From Leptodactylus fallax (Eukaryota > Chordata > Amphibia > Anura > Leptodactylidae): a DNA stretch of 64,000 nt. The translations under genes were made by a program, and so were the position numbers. Each line of letters begins with the position of its first letter. Position 1 is the first letter of the stretch. Below are positions 43,505-53,097 of this stretch, one piece after another. Under the pieces are notes generated by a model. It did not search any database, was not told where the DNA came from, and saw nothing but the letters and a program-made list of their open reading frames with translations. The stretch lies in assembly GCA_947044405.1 (NCBI GenBank), contig CAMRHE010000356.1:1674001-1738000 (forward strand), in the 5' to 3' direction.

Positions 43505-44523
43505 TCATATGAAAAAGTTTGGGCACCCCTATTAATCTTAATCATTTTTAGTTCTAAATATTTGGGTGTTTGCAACAGCCATTTCAATTTGATATATCTA
43601 ATAACTGATGGACACAGTAATATTTCAGGATTGAAATGAGGTTTATTGTACTAACAGAAAATGTGCAATATACATTAAACCAAAATTTGACCGGTGCAAA
43701 AATTTGGGTACCCTTATCATTTTATTGATTTGAATACTCCTAACTACTTTTTACTGACTTACTGAAGCACAAAATTGGTTTTGTAACCTCACTGAGCTTT
43801 GAACTTCATAGCCAGGTGTATCCAATCATGAGAAAAGGTATTTAAGGTGGCCAATTGCAAGTTGTTCTCCTATTTGAATCTCCTCTGAAGAGTGGCATCA
43901 TGGGCTCCTCAAAACAACTCTCAAATGATCTGAAAACAAAGATTGTTCAACATAGTTGTTCAGGGGAAGGATACAAAAAGTTGTCTCAGAGATTTAACCT
44001 GTCAGTTTCCACTGTGAGGAACATAGTAAGGAAATGGAAGACCACAGGGACAGTTCTTGTTAAGCCCAGAAGTGGCAGGCCAAGAAAAATATCAGAAAGG
44101 CAGAGAAGAAGAATGGTGAGAACAGTCAAGGACAATCCACAGACCACCTCCAAAGAGCTGCAGCATCATCTTGCTGCAGATGGTGTCACTGTGCATCGGT
44201 CAACAATACAGCACACTTTGCACAAGGAGAAGCTGTATGGGAGAGTGATGCGAAAGAAGCCGTTTCTGAAAGCACGCCACAAACAGAGTCGCCTGAGGTA
44301 TGCAAAAGCACATTTGGACAAGCCAGCTTCATTTTGGAAGAAGGTCCTGTGGACTGATGAAACAAAGATTGAGTTGTTTGGTCATACAAAAAGGCGTTAT
44401 GCATGGCGTCCAAAAAACACAGCATTCCAAGAAAAACACTTGCTACCCACTGTAAAATTTGGTGGAGGTTCCATCATGCTTTGGGGCTGTGTGGCCAATG
44501 CCGGCACCGGGAATCTTGTTAAA

Positions 44524-45608
44524 TAATAATAATAATAATAGTCCTTTAATAGTCCCACAATGGGGAAATTCAGTGTGTTACAGCAGCAAAGATAAGATAA
44601 GCAGATACAAATACAAATACAACATGTACAGGAATGTTCCAAGGTGAGAGGCATTACATTAATAGCAGACAGACAGATAGGACGTAGCAGAGGGGGGGGG
44701 GGGGATTTAACAGGCAGAGAGATATTTCAGTTCTCTGTGTGTAATGATCTCCGCTTAGGTCGGTGTTGGTTGTACAGCCTAACCGCGGTGGGGAGGAAAG
44801 ACTTCCGATAGCGCTCCTTCTCACACCTAGGGTGGAGCAGTCGGTCACTGACAGTACTGCTCAGCGCGATCACAGTCTCATGCATGGGATGGGACTTCTT
44901 CTTCTGCATGGAGCTCACCACGGACAGTATCCTTCTGTCACTCACCACCTGCACTGGGTCCAGGGGGCTCCCCAGGACAGAGCTGGCCCTTCTAATCAGC
45001 TTGTCAAGTTTATTTCTGTCCCTGGTTGATATACTGCTCCCCCAGCAGGCCACTCCAAACAAGATGGCTGATGCCACTACCGAGTTGAAGAAAGTTCTAA
45101 GAAGTGCCCCCTGGATTCCAAAGGCTCTCAGCTTCCTAAGCAGGTAGAGCCTGCTGTGGCCCTTCCTGTACAGGACCTCCATATGATCTGCCCAGTCCAG
45201 CTTATTATTAAGGAGCAAACCCAGGTACTTATAGGTGTTCACAATCTCGATGCCCGTCCCCAGGATGTCCACTGGTTTAGGAGGGCTTCTGCCTTTGCGG
45301 AAGTCCACCACCATCTCCTTGGTCTTCCCCGCGTTAATCTTCAGGTGGTTCTGGTGGCACCAGTCCACAAAATCCTGGTTCAGTTCTCTGTACTCCCTGT
45401 CATCATCATCTGTGATGAGACCCACTATTGCAGAGTCGTCAGAATACTTCTGTAGGTAGCAGCTGGATGAGTTGCACCTAAAATCTGCAGTGTACAGTGT
45501 GAAGAGGAAAGGGGCAAGAACCGTACCCTGAGGTGCCCCCGTATTACAGATCACGGTACCTGACACACAGTCTTGGGCTCTCACGTATTGAGGTCGATTT
45601 GTGAGGTA
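44524..45608 (-). mobile_element. Rex1/CR1-type LINE, 5'-truncated insertion
   Basis: A 1085-bp insertion, minus orientation, within the Tc1 transposase gene. The boundaries are exact because copy A keeps the empty site: AATCTTGTTAAA joins GTTGAGGGTCGC. The 3' end is an (ATT)n tail (plus strand 44524-44541). There is no obvious target duplication beyond a few bases. Its reading frame is uninterrupted, so the insertion is probably young. Confidence 0.9.
44727..45608 (-). CDS. LINE ORF2 fragment: reverse transcriptase palm to C terminus
   Basis: Open from the truncation point (45608) to the stop at 44727, 293 residues. It begins YLTNRPQYV, then GAPQGTVLAPFLF (RT motif around the B box) and the catalytic YSDD motif (LQKYSDDSAIVG). 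The thumb-region sequence follows (HLKINAGKTKEMVVDF, YKYLGLLLNNKLDW), and the C-terminal block SVVASAILFGVACWG...KLIRRASSVLG. The end (KERYRKSFLPTAVRLYN) is typical of Rex1/Babar or other CR1-superfamily elements. The endonuclease and N-terminal RT motifs are missing by 5' truncation, so no functional protein is expected. No ATG is claimed as a start. Absence of any stop over 293 codons is the sign of recent arrival. Confidence 0.9.
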   Translation of the reverse strand, partial: YLTNRPQYVRAQDCVSGTVICNTGAPQGTVLAPFLFTLYTADFRCNSSSCYLQKYSDDSAIVGLITDDDDREYRELNQDFVDWCHQNHLKINAGKTKEMVVDFRKGRSPPKPVDILGTGIEIVNTYKYLGLLLNNKLDWADHMEVLYRKGHSRLYLLRKLRAFGIQGALLRTFFNSVVASAILFGVACWGSSISTRDRNKLDKLIRRASSVLGSPLDPVQVVSDRRILSVVSSMQKKKSHPMHETVIALSSTVSDRLLHPRCEKERYRKSFLPTAVRLYNQHRPKRRSLHTEN

Positions 45609-46418
45609 GTTGAGGGTCGCATGGATTCAACTCAGTATCAGCAGATTCTTGAGAATAATGTACAAGAATCAGTGACGAATTTGAAGTTACGCCGGGGATG
45701 AATATTTCAGCAAGACAATGATCCAAAACACAGCTCCAAATCTACTCAGGCATTCATGCAGAGGAACAATTACAATGTTCTGGAATGGCCATCCCAGTCC
45801 CCAGACCTGAATATCATTGAACATCTGTGGGATAATTTGAAGCGGGCTGTCCATGCTCGGCGACCATCAAACTTAACTGAACTGGAATTGTTTTGTAAAG
45901 AGGAATGGTCAAAAATACCTTCATCCAGGATCCAGGAACTGATTAAAAGCTACAGGAAGCGACTAGAGGCTGTTATTTTTGCAAAAGGAGGATCTACTAA
46001 ATATTAATGTCACTTTTCTGTTGAGGTGCCCATACTTTTGCACCGGTCAAATTTTGGTTTAATGCATATTGCACATTTTCTGTTAGTACAATAAACCTCA
46101 TTTCAATCCTGAAATATTACTGTGTCCATCAGTTATTAGATATATCAAATTGAAATGGCTGTTGCAAACACCCAAATATTTAGAACTAAAAATGATTAAG
46201 ATTAATAGGGGTGCCCAAACTTTTCCATATGACTGTATATATATTACAATTATGTTGTTTTGAAAAGCTGGTCATTTTGCCACCTGAGTCTTTCTTCCAG
46301 ATAGCCTAAATTCAAACAACCAAGTTTCATCCGTGAAATTGAGTCCGTGTGTGTGCGGGATTTACCAGCCTGAACAATATGCTAGGAGAGAGCCTCCTAG
46401 CATTATAATTATCTATAA

Positions 46419-46790
46419 CAGTGGTCCCCAACCTTTTTTTTACTAGGGACCGGCTGCCATAGAGGATGGCCTGGCAGGGCAGGGGCGGGGCTTTGGTCAT
46501 TTGGGGGCAGGGTTATAGGCGGGCTCCACCGTGTGGACAGGAAGGCTCTCCACCGGGATGCTATGGTAAGCGACACCGAGGCTGGATACTTCACGTTAGG
46601 CTACGTTGCTATGGTAACGTGTAAACTATCGGGTAGCAGCTACAGGCCCCGATAGTTTACACGTTACCATAGCAACGTGGCCTAGTGCGAAGTATCCAGC
46701 TAGCACTGAGGCCAGCCCGCAGCCCCACGGATCGGCAAAGAACCCCCAACGGCCCGGTCCTGGTACGCGGACCCGTGGTTGGGGACCCCT
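46419..46790. mobile_element. Small hAT-like element with perfect internal cruciform
   Basis: Ends CAGTGGTCCCCAACCTTTTT and, from the right, AGGGGTCCCCAACCACGGGT. This is a well-known vertebrate hAT terminus. Inside, 46604-46633 and 46648-46677 are perfect 30-bp inverted repeats (left arm CGTTGCTATGGTAACGTGTA then AACTATCGGG) with a 14-bp loop, and pairing extends outward with mismatches. I did not find a convincing 8-bp target duplication. Confidence 0.75.
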
Positions 46791-46861
46791 AATGTATGAT
46801 GGTAGGAGTCCCTGCTTCCCAGTGACATACTGTCCTATACTGTAATCACTACAGAATAGTA

Positions 46862-48428
46862 CAGTCATGGCCAAAAGTTTTGAGAATGACACAAATATTA
46901 TATTTTCACATGATCTGCTGCCCTCTGGTTTTTATGTGTGTTTGTCAGATGTTTTTATCACATACAGAAATATAATTGCATTCATATTATGAGTAACAGA
47001 AGCTTATATTGACAGTTAGAATGAGTTAATGCAGCAAGTCAATATTTGCAGTGTTGACCCTTCTTCTTCAGGACCTCTGCAATTCTCCCTGGCATGCTCT
47101 CAATCAACTTCTGGACCAAATCCTGTCTGATAGCAGTCCATTCTTGCAGAATCAATGCTTTAATTTTGTCTGAATTTGTTGGTTTTTGTTTGTCCACCCG
47201 TCTCTTGATGATTGACCACAAGTTCTCAATGGGATTAAGATCTGGGGAGTTTCCAGGCCATGGATCCAAGATCTCTATGTTTTGTTCCCTGAGCCATTTA
47301 GTTATCACCTTTGCTTTATGGCAAGGTGCTCCATCATGCTGGAAAAGGCATTGTTGAGCGCCAAACTGCTCTTGGACGGTTGGGAGAAGTTGCTCTTGGA
47401 GGACATTCTGGTACCATTCTTTATTCATGGCTGTGTTTTTAGGCAAGACTGTGAGAGAGCTGATTCCCTTGGCTGAGAAGCAACCCCACACATGAATGGT
47501 TTCAGGATGCTTTACAGTTGGCATGAGACAAGACTGGTGGTAGCGCTCACCTCTTCTTCTCCGAATAAGCTGTTTTCCAGATGTTCCAAACAATGGAAAA
47601 GGGGATTCATCAGAGAAAATGACTTTACCCCAGTCCTCAACAGTCCACTCCCTGTACCTTTTGCAGAATATCAGTCTGTCCCTGATGTTTTTTCTGGAGA
47701 GAAGTGGCTTCTTTGCTGCCCTCCTTGAGACCAGGCCTTGCTCCAAGAGTCTCCGCCTCACAGTGTGTGAAGATGCACTCACACCTGCCTGCTGCCATTC
47801 CTCAGCAAGCTCTGCACTGCTGGTAGCCCGATCCCGCAGCTGAAACACTTTTAAGAGACGGTCCTGCCACTTGCTGGTCTTTCTTGGGCGCCCTGGAGCC
47901 TTTTTGGCACCAATGGAACCTCTCTCCTTGAAGTTCTTGATGATGCGATAGATTGTTGACTGAGGTGCAATCTTTCTAGCTGCAATACTCTTCCCAGTTA
48001 GGCCATTTTTGTGCAGTGCAATGATGACTGCACGTGTTTCTTTAGAGATAACCATGGTTAACAGAAGAGAAACAATGATGGCAAGCACCAGCCTCCTTTT
48101 AAAGTGTCCAGTGGTGTCATTCTTACTTAATCATGACAGATTGATCTCCAGCCCTGTCCTCATCAACACCCACACCTGTGTTAACGGAGCAATCACTGAA
48201 ACGATGTTAGGTGGTCCTTTTAAGGCAGGGCTGCAATGATGTTGAAATGTGTTTTGGGGGATAAAGTTCATTTTCTAGGCAAATATTGACTTTGCAAGTA
48301 ATTGCTGTTAAGCTGATCACTCTTTATAACATTCTGGAGTATATGCAAATTGCCATTAGAAAAACTGAAGCCGTAGACTTTGTAAAAATTAATATTTGTA
48401 TCATTCTCAAAACTTTTGGCCATGACTG
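46862..48428 (-). mobile_element. Tc1/mariner element (DD35E) with uninterrupted transposase
   Basis: Bounded by TA at 46860-46861 and 48429-48430. Both ends read CAGTCATGGCCAAAAGTTTT GAGAATGA, with an inner repeat pair GCAAGTCAATATTTGC (about 47033) and GGCAAATATTGACTTTGC (about 48279). The element is 1567 bp. Its transposase gene is on the minus strand, complete from ATG to stop. An intact gene between matching ends makes this the best candidate for a recently active transposon in the window. Confidence 0.95.
47039..48055 (-). CDS. Tc1/mariner transposase, DD35E type, complete
   Basis: The protein cuts and rejoins the element at TA sites. Reading frame of 338 residues from ATG 48055 (MVISKETRAVI); an in-frame ATG at 48088 would add 11 hydrophobic residues and is less likely. 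Residues about 1-115 hold two helix-turn-helix units with the basic GRPRK motif (55-59) between them. The catalytic domain has SDE (Asp149), VWGCF (189-193), QHDGAPCH (Asp241) and NPIENLW (Glu277). The spacing Asp241 to Glu277 leaves 35 residues, that is DD35E, one more than classic Tc1 DD34E. The protein ends KKKGQHCKY. No stop or frameshift is seen and all catalytic residues are present. The family may correspond to the published vertebrate DD35E group, but I could not check this. Confidence 0.94.
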   Translation of the reverse strand: MVISKETRAVIIALHKNGLTGKSIAARKIAPQSTIYRIIKNFKERGSIGAKKAPGRPRKTSKWQDRLLKVFQLRDRATSSAELAEEWQQAGVSASSHTVRRRLLEQGLVSRRAAKKPLLSRKNIRDRLIFCKRYREWTVEDWGKVIFSDESPFPLFGTSGKQLIRRRRGERYHQSCLMPTVKHPETIHVWGCFSAKGISSLTVLPKNTAMNKEWYQNVLQEQLLPTVQEQFGAQQCLFQHDGAPCHKAKVITKWLREQNIEILDPWPGNSPDLNPIENLWSIIKRRVDKQKPTNSDKIKALILQEWTAIRQDLVQKLIESMPGRIAEVLKKKGQHCKY

Positions 48429-48539
48429 TATGTCTCTAAGAGTATAATGCTAGGAGTCCCTCTGCCGACATATTGTTTACGCCAGTAAATCCGGCTCACA
48501 CACAGACCAGTCGTGTGAATCTAGGTTTAGACTGCATTA

Positions 48540-50365
48540 AAACCTTTCTGGACAGTGGTCAAATGCTGTAGTCTAAGGCAATAACACTGCTCATAAGTTA
48601 TGATAAGGCACCTGAGTATGACCTATATCATTACTTATGAAAATATAATACTTTATTTCCGAACATATTTGTGGATTAAATGACCACTTTTCTTCAATAG
48701 CTTCAAACAAGCTCTACAGAACGGAAACCAAACACAATATTATCTTGATGACGTGCCATAGAAAATACAGACCATTAACAGAAATTTCCTGTATAGAGAA
48801 AAGCTGCTAAGGTCAATGTTTGTCCTTAAATATCCCTTGTGTGTTTATGGAAAAACATTACTAAAGCCAGCGAGATTTGTCATACACGTTGTAGCATGAT
48901 ATATTACAATAATCAGTGGAGCTACTGTAGACTGGGAGCCTAAGAGACATAAAGAGCAGTTTATGGAAGAAATGGACTGGTAGAGATAGGTGTTGTCAAC
49001 CGCTTCCAATGCCATGCTGAACATTAACTGCCCAGGTGATAAGTATTGTGCCTTCTGTGCCAAGCACAAGCTCAAAAGCTTAAAGTTCAGGTAGAAACTG
49101 GAGATAACTGTGATCTGACCCGCTTAACTCCTTAGATGCTGCAGTCAACAGCAATCATAGGAGCATCATCCTGGGTACTCATGGGCTTCTATGGACACAG
49201 GGGCTTAACAACAGTCATTTGTACCACATTATAAAGACCTCTCCTGACTTGGATAATATTTTCCTAGACCTCGGTATTGTGTTGTTCCTCTACTATTCCT
49301 TTTGGAAGTGTATAAATAAATTCTGCTACCAGTTGGGTGTGTGTCACTTTGCACTTCCTTTGCCCAATCAGTGTCTGTGGAGGAACACAACCCCCATTTG
49401 ACACAAAGAATGGTATCATCCATTTGTCGTTTTCTCCATAAATTGCTACAATGGCCGCTTTCACTCAAAACAGACTTAGTGTATTACTTAGTATATATCT
49501 ATTTTTGATCCTTGAAGAATCCGTATGTCACCTGTTTTGTTTTTTTTTGCATTCACATTAACTTCAGTATCACCTAGAAGTGAATCTGTAAAAACATATG
49601 AAACACAGACAGGGCACAGATGATGTCTGAAAACAGTTGTTTTTTTCACAGACCCATAGACTTGCATACCTGAGTCAGGTAGAGAGGAGAGTGCAAAATA
49701 GTGCATACCACAGTTATTTACATCACAGACATGTCTGGAGAGGTGACAGGTCCTATATAAAATGTATGGTTGAATAGTAGGGAATTGTATATGCCCATAA
49801 ATCTTATTACAAGGAGAACAATATGGTTTACAATATATTTTATTTTCTTGTATAAAATGTTCAGTATGAGGGATTTGCAAAGAAGGGCAGTCTGAAAATA
49901 AACCATTTAAGTGTACAATTTCCCTTTATATTGTATATTAGCACTAAGAAAACAGCATGGACTAGAGAGATCAGAATCTTAAAATGTTAATTCTTAACTG
50001 GTTTTCTAAAGTGTAAATCTGGTAACTGGATTCTGCCATCTCTTGTAAGGACAAGATCCTCACCATCTTTTCATGTCCTCAGCTGACATTACAATCTCTG
50101 TATTGCTATGCAGTAGTCTCTGTGGACACCTGGTGGACAATATTTTTATGGCACCTCATAAAGCACATCATTTATATCCTTTGTTCACATCTTCCAATAC
50201 TGTTCGAGAGCAATGGCTGTGTAAAGGATGGCACTGAATATGAATAGTACTTACTTGTAGTGTCATTAATCTATAACACTTCTCAACTATATTGTGTCAG
50301 CAGGACTATGGTTACAATGAGTGTAGAGCGCTTTGGAGGAATTGCCTCAATTGCTTTGTTAACTT
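48540..50365. other. Unassigned DNA
   Basis: No gene, RNA or clear element end. The minus-strand frame 49488-49880 has no recognised domain. Confidence 0.45.
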
Positions 50366-50500
50366 TTGAAACCCTGGGGCAAATTTAATATTGTTGTTGC
50401 ACTAGAAATTTGCCCTTGGTTGTATTTGCACCACATTAGACTCTTGTTAAAAGAGTCAAGTAAAGTAGGCACGACTTTGTCCACTTGTGAAATAAGATTT
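50366..50500. repeat. Dispersed repeat fragment
   Basis: CCCTGGGGCAAATTTAATAT and TTGCACCACATTAGAC resemble members of the AAATCTGG repeat group at 17715 and 51022. Confidence 0.35.
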
Positions 50501-50517
50501 ATTACTGTGTGCTCAGT

Positions 50518-50600
50518 ATGTATTATTATTAATTTGCTTAATTGTATAGCGCCATCAAATTCTGCAGCAGTTTACAGATATTACCCATATAGGGCTCGCA
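50518..50600 (-). mobile_element. CR1/L2-like LINE tail fragment
   Basis: TATTATTATTAATTTGCTTA then TTGTATAGCGCCATCAAATT CTGCAGCAG. Same structure as 52690-52750: an AAT-type tail followed by a TATAGCGCC block. Minus orientation. Confidence 0.6.
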
Positions 50601-50770
50601 ATGTACATTCCCTATCAGTATGTCTTTGGAGTGTCTATGTAGGTACAAAATGCTATTCTAAGTTATACTGCCCAAGAGGTGGCAAAAGGAAGGAAAAAGT
50701 TTCTGAAGTATGACAAAGATATGCTAACAAATATGCGCCAGTATTATAGATATATTATAGATACTCCACT

Positions 50771-51021
50771 GCAGAAAAATGCCTGCAGCGGAAATGCTGT
50801 AATTTCCAAATCTGTTGCGTTTTTGGAAATCACAGCATGTCAATTATACCTGCAGAAACGCTGGTGGTTTCCCTATAGGAATAATTGAAGCAGAAAGTCT
50901 GCAGAGGAAAACTCTTTGTGGACTTTCTGTGAAAAGCTCTTGGAGAAACCACAATGGTTTTCCATCGCAGTTTTTCCTGCATCGTTTTTTGGCTGCTGCT
51001 CGCTTTGTGGGGGCTTAGCTT
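50771..51021. repeat. Palindromic MITE, left end missing
   Basis: CAGAAAAATGCCTGCAGCGG, TTTCCAAATCTGTTGCG and GGTGGTTTCCCTATAGGAAT match 23990-24100. Right end CTGCTCGCTTTGTGGGGGCT-TAGC. Confidence 0.65.
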
Positions 51022-51480
51022 AAAACTGTCTAACTTTTAGAGAGTGCAAAGTTAGATCAGACAGTCTTAAACTGCACCAGATTTGGTACATTTTTAGACC
51101 GTGTAATCTAATTTTACACCACCACCAAAAATTGACTTAGTTTCAGACAAAATTGTGGCTCGAAAATGTGGCACAGTGGCTGAAATTGTGGAGCAATGTC
51201 TGGCTCACAGTTTAGTGTATTTAACCACACAACCTTTTTCAACAAGCCCCACCCACATGTCATACGATGAGTAGAAACTGTTAGAAAATGTCTACAACAC
51301 ATAGAAAATGAGGTGTAAAGCATGAACATGGCGCATCCTTGATGCATATCCTTTTCTAGCACCAAAGATGTACAACATTGTTCCTCTTATTCCCTGCTTG
51401 CCACTTTCACAAAAGCAAGCAGAGCAGGCCAAAGACCATGCCAGAAATCTGGTGTGAGCTATACCTGAAATCTAAGCCAG
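51022..51480. repeat. Diverged inverted-repeat family (AAACTG..ACACC)
   Basis: Stretches such as TTAAACTGCACCAGATTTGG, AATCTAATTTTACACC and CCCCACCCACATGTCATACG resemble 17715-18060 (CCACACCCACATGTC). Old copy, boundaries uncertain. Confidence 0.45.
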
Positions 51481-52670
51481 TTCCTGACTGACAGATTTTA
51501 ATTCGGTACACTGGAGTGCGCATGATTTATTTGGAGTCCATAGATAGGGTATCTGTTTGGAGCAACTAAATTTCCTTCTGCTATGTTCCTGAAAATGGTC
51601 CGGGTAGAGACAGGGGTTTGTGATGAAGGTGTCATCTGTGCCTGGATTGTGGATACTGTGGGAGCTGTTCGTGCTTGTTGGTGGATCAAACGATCCTATC
51701 AACTATGTCGCCTGGAGCTAGTTCACCATGTGTATGTGTTCTCATGAAACCACTGCTTCCAACAACTCCTAACAACTAGATCAGACTGGCCTAGATGGCA
51801 GACAATTTGTCAAAATGGCAGTCTTGTTTCTCCCAGTCTAATGATGTGCCCCCTCTCAGTCTGTCAACTGGGCAAAATGTCTTTGAGTGTGTTGTAGAAG
51901 CATTCCCAGAAGTCTGCGATCTCTCACCAAGAAATTCAATGCCCAAAAGTAGCCTTTGAGAACCTTTTTATATAGTAACATTGGATACACTTTTTATGTA
52001 TATGAGTGTATGAATGAACATTCATTCAATGTTATTGATGATGAGGTTGTAGTATTCATGAATAATAACCACATAATGGATTATATATTAAGTCCGCTAC
52101 TATATAGTCCACTCGCAATTCAGTCAGTAATGTACTGTGCAGGAAAAATAGTCATTCGGACAATATTTCTATCTTGGTACTTAACCATTGCCCATACATT
52201 ATAAATAATAATACCAGGAGGCGAATGACTTCCACTGTGAGTACACTGCCTCCGGCTGCACAGCTCTGCGTGACAATCTTCGATATGTTGCTGGAATTGA
52301 TGTTCAATGTTTCTGTTTTCCTGCACAAAAAGATATTTATGAAGGGGCCTGGAAAACATTAATGTTTTAATAGACAAGGCCTGGTTGTCAGAAAAGACAT
52401 GGTAACATATGTAGATGGCATCATAAAGGAAATTGTCTCAAACACAATGATGTGCATTTTGAAATATAAACTGCATATTAACCACTTTTTGACCACCGAA
52501 TTCCCTATGGAATTATTAAAAAGAAAACACAATGCATTTCTATGTGAATGTAATCAGGCAACACCAGGATAACTCACTCTTAAGGGGAATGTTACTATGT
52601 TATAAAAGCATCTATAAGATGCTCATGCAGTTGCAGCTATATTGCACTCCAAACTCCAGTTTAAGGCGCC
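51481..52670. other. Unassigned DNA
   Basis: No recognisable gene or element. Confidence 0.45.
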
Positions 52671-52671
52671 A

Positions 52672-52675
52672 TTCA

Positions 52676-52707
<32 letters not shown>

Positions 52708-52868
52708 CTTTATTTATATAGCAAACAACATATTCCACAGCACTATACAGATCAGAAGACACATGAACAGACAATATGAGACATTGCAATATGACAAAAA
52801 TAAACATATCAAACAATAGGAGTGAGGGCCCTGCTCGCAAGAGCTTACATTCAAAGGATATGTAATAT
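52672..52868 (-). mobile_element. CR1/L2-like LINE 3' tail with (AAT)n
   Basis: On the plus strand an (AAT)n run of about ten units (52675-52703) is followed by CAACTTTATTTATATAGC, ACATATTCCACAGCACTATA and, near 52830, GGGCCCTGCTCGCAAGAGCT TACATTCAAAGG. Read in reverse this is the standard 3' region of amphibian CR1/L2-like LINEs, ending in the simple tail. 5'-truncated insertion, minus orientation. Confidence 0.75.
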
Positions 52869-52959
52869 AATAATTACATTTGCCTGATTTCCCTGAAGGC
52901 ATAATGAAGCCACAGAGCTTGTATACCAAAATAGTTTTTGGAGCCAAAGACAAGAATGG

Positions 52960-53097
52960 CTACAAAAGGAATGAGAAATATATAGGAAGTTCTTATACTT
53001 CTACCTTCTGCTCTATCCACTTTTGGCTTTGGCTCAAAAAAATGCAACAAAATCTGCAACAAAAAAAGCTGCATTTCCGCAACGTGGGGCCTTAGCC
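52960..53097. repeat. MITE end fragment
   Basis: GGCTTTGGCTCAAAAAAATG and GCATTTCCGCAACGTGGGGC-CTTAGCC match 36700-36770 and the other right ends. Confidence 0.65.

Larger units (their letters stand above)
43900..46007 (+). pseudogene. Tc1 DD34E transposase, copy B (LINE insertion and one stop)
   Basis: Two parts: 43900-44523 (208 codons) and 45609-46007, in the same frame once the insertion is disregarded; together they correspond to 340 residues. The first part has the paired-type DNA-binding region with the GRPRK motif and the first catalytic Asp (TDET). The second part has the second Asp (QQDNDPKH) and the Glu (IIEHLW), spaced 34 residues apart. The LINE splits the protein shortly after the conserved WGC motif. 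A TGA at 45699-45701 in the second part replaces a Trp codon that copy A keeps. Copy A's TAA and 4-bp deletion are absent here, so the two copies decayed independently. The start is chosen to match MGSSKQ in copy A. Confidence 0.93.
43502..46235 (+). mobile_element. Tc1-like element, copy B (plus orientation), split by a LINE
   Basis: Bounded by TA (43500-43501 and 46236-46237). Ends CAGTCATATGAAAAAGTTTG and complement (one change near the right end, CCATATG). Same family as 28523-30167. Without the LINE at 44524-45608 the element would be about 1.65 kb, the usual size. Confidence 0.95.
46321..48535. mobile_element. Palindromic MITE disrupted by a hAT and a Tc1 element
   Basis: Left part 46321-46418 and right part 48431-48535 are approximate inverted repeats: GTGTGTGCGGGATTTACCAG and AACAATATG..CCTCCTAGCATTAT on the left, ATAATGCTAGGAGTCCCTCT and GTAAATCCGGCTCACACACA on the right. 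The middle piece (46791-46859) contains TGGTAGGAGTCCCTGC, a further copy of the inner motif. The two later insertions separate the three parts. Confidence 0.65.

Noticed and set aside
44763..45459. Plus-strand frames of 74-99 residues across the LINE
   Set aside because: Antisense shadows of the LINE reverse transcriptase on the minus strand.
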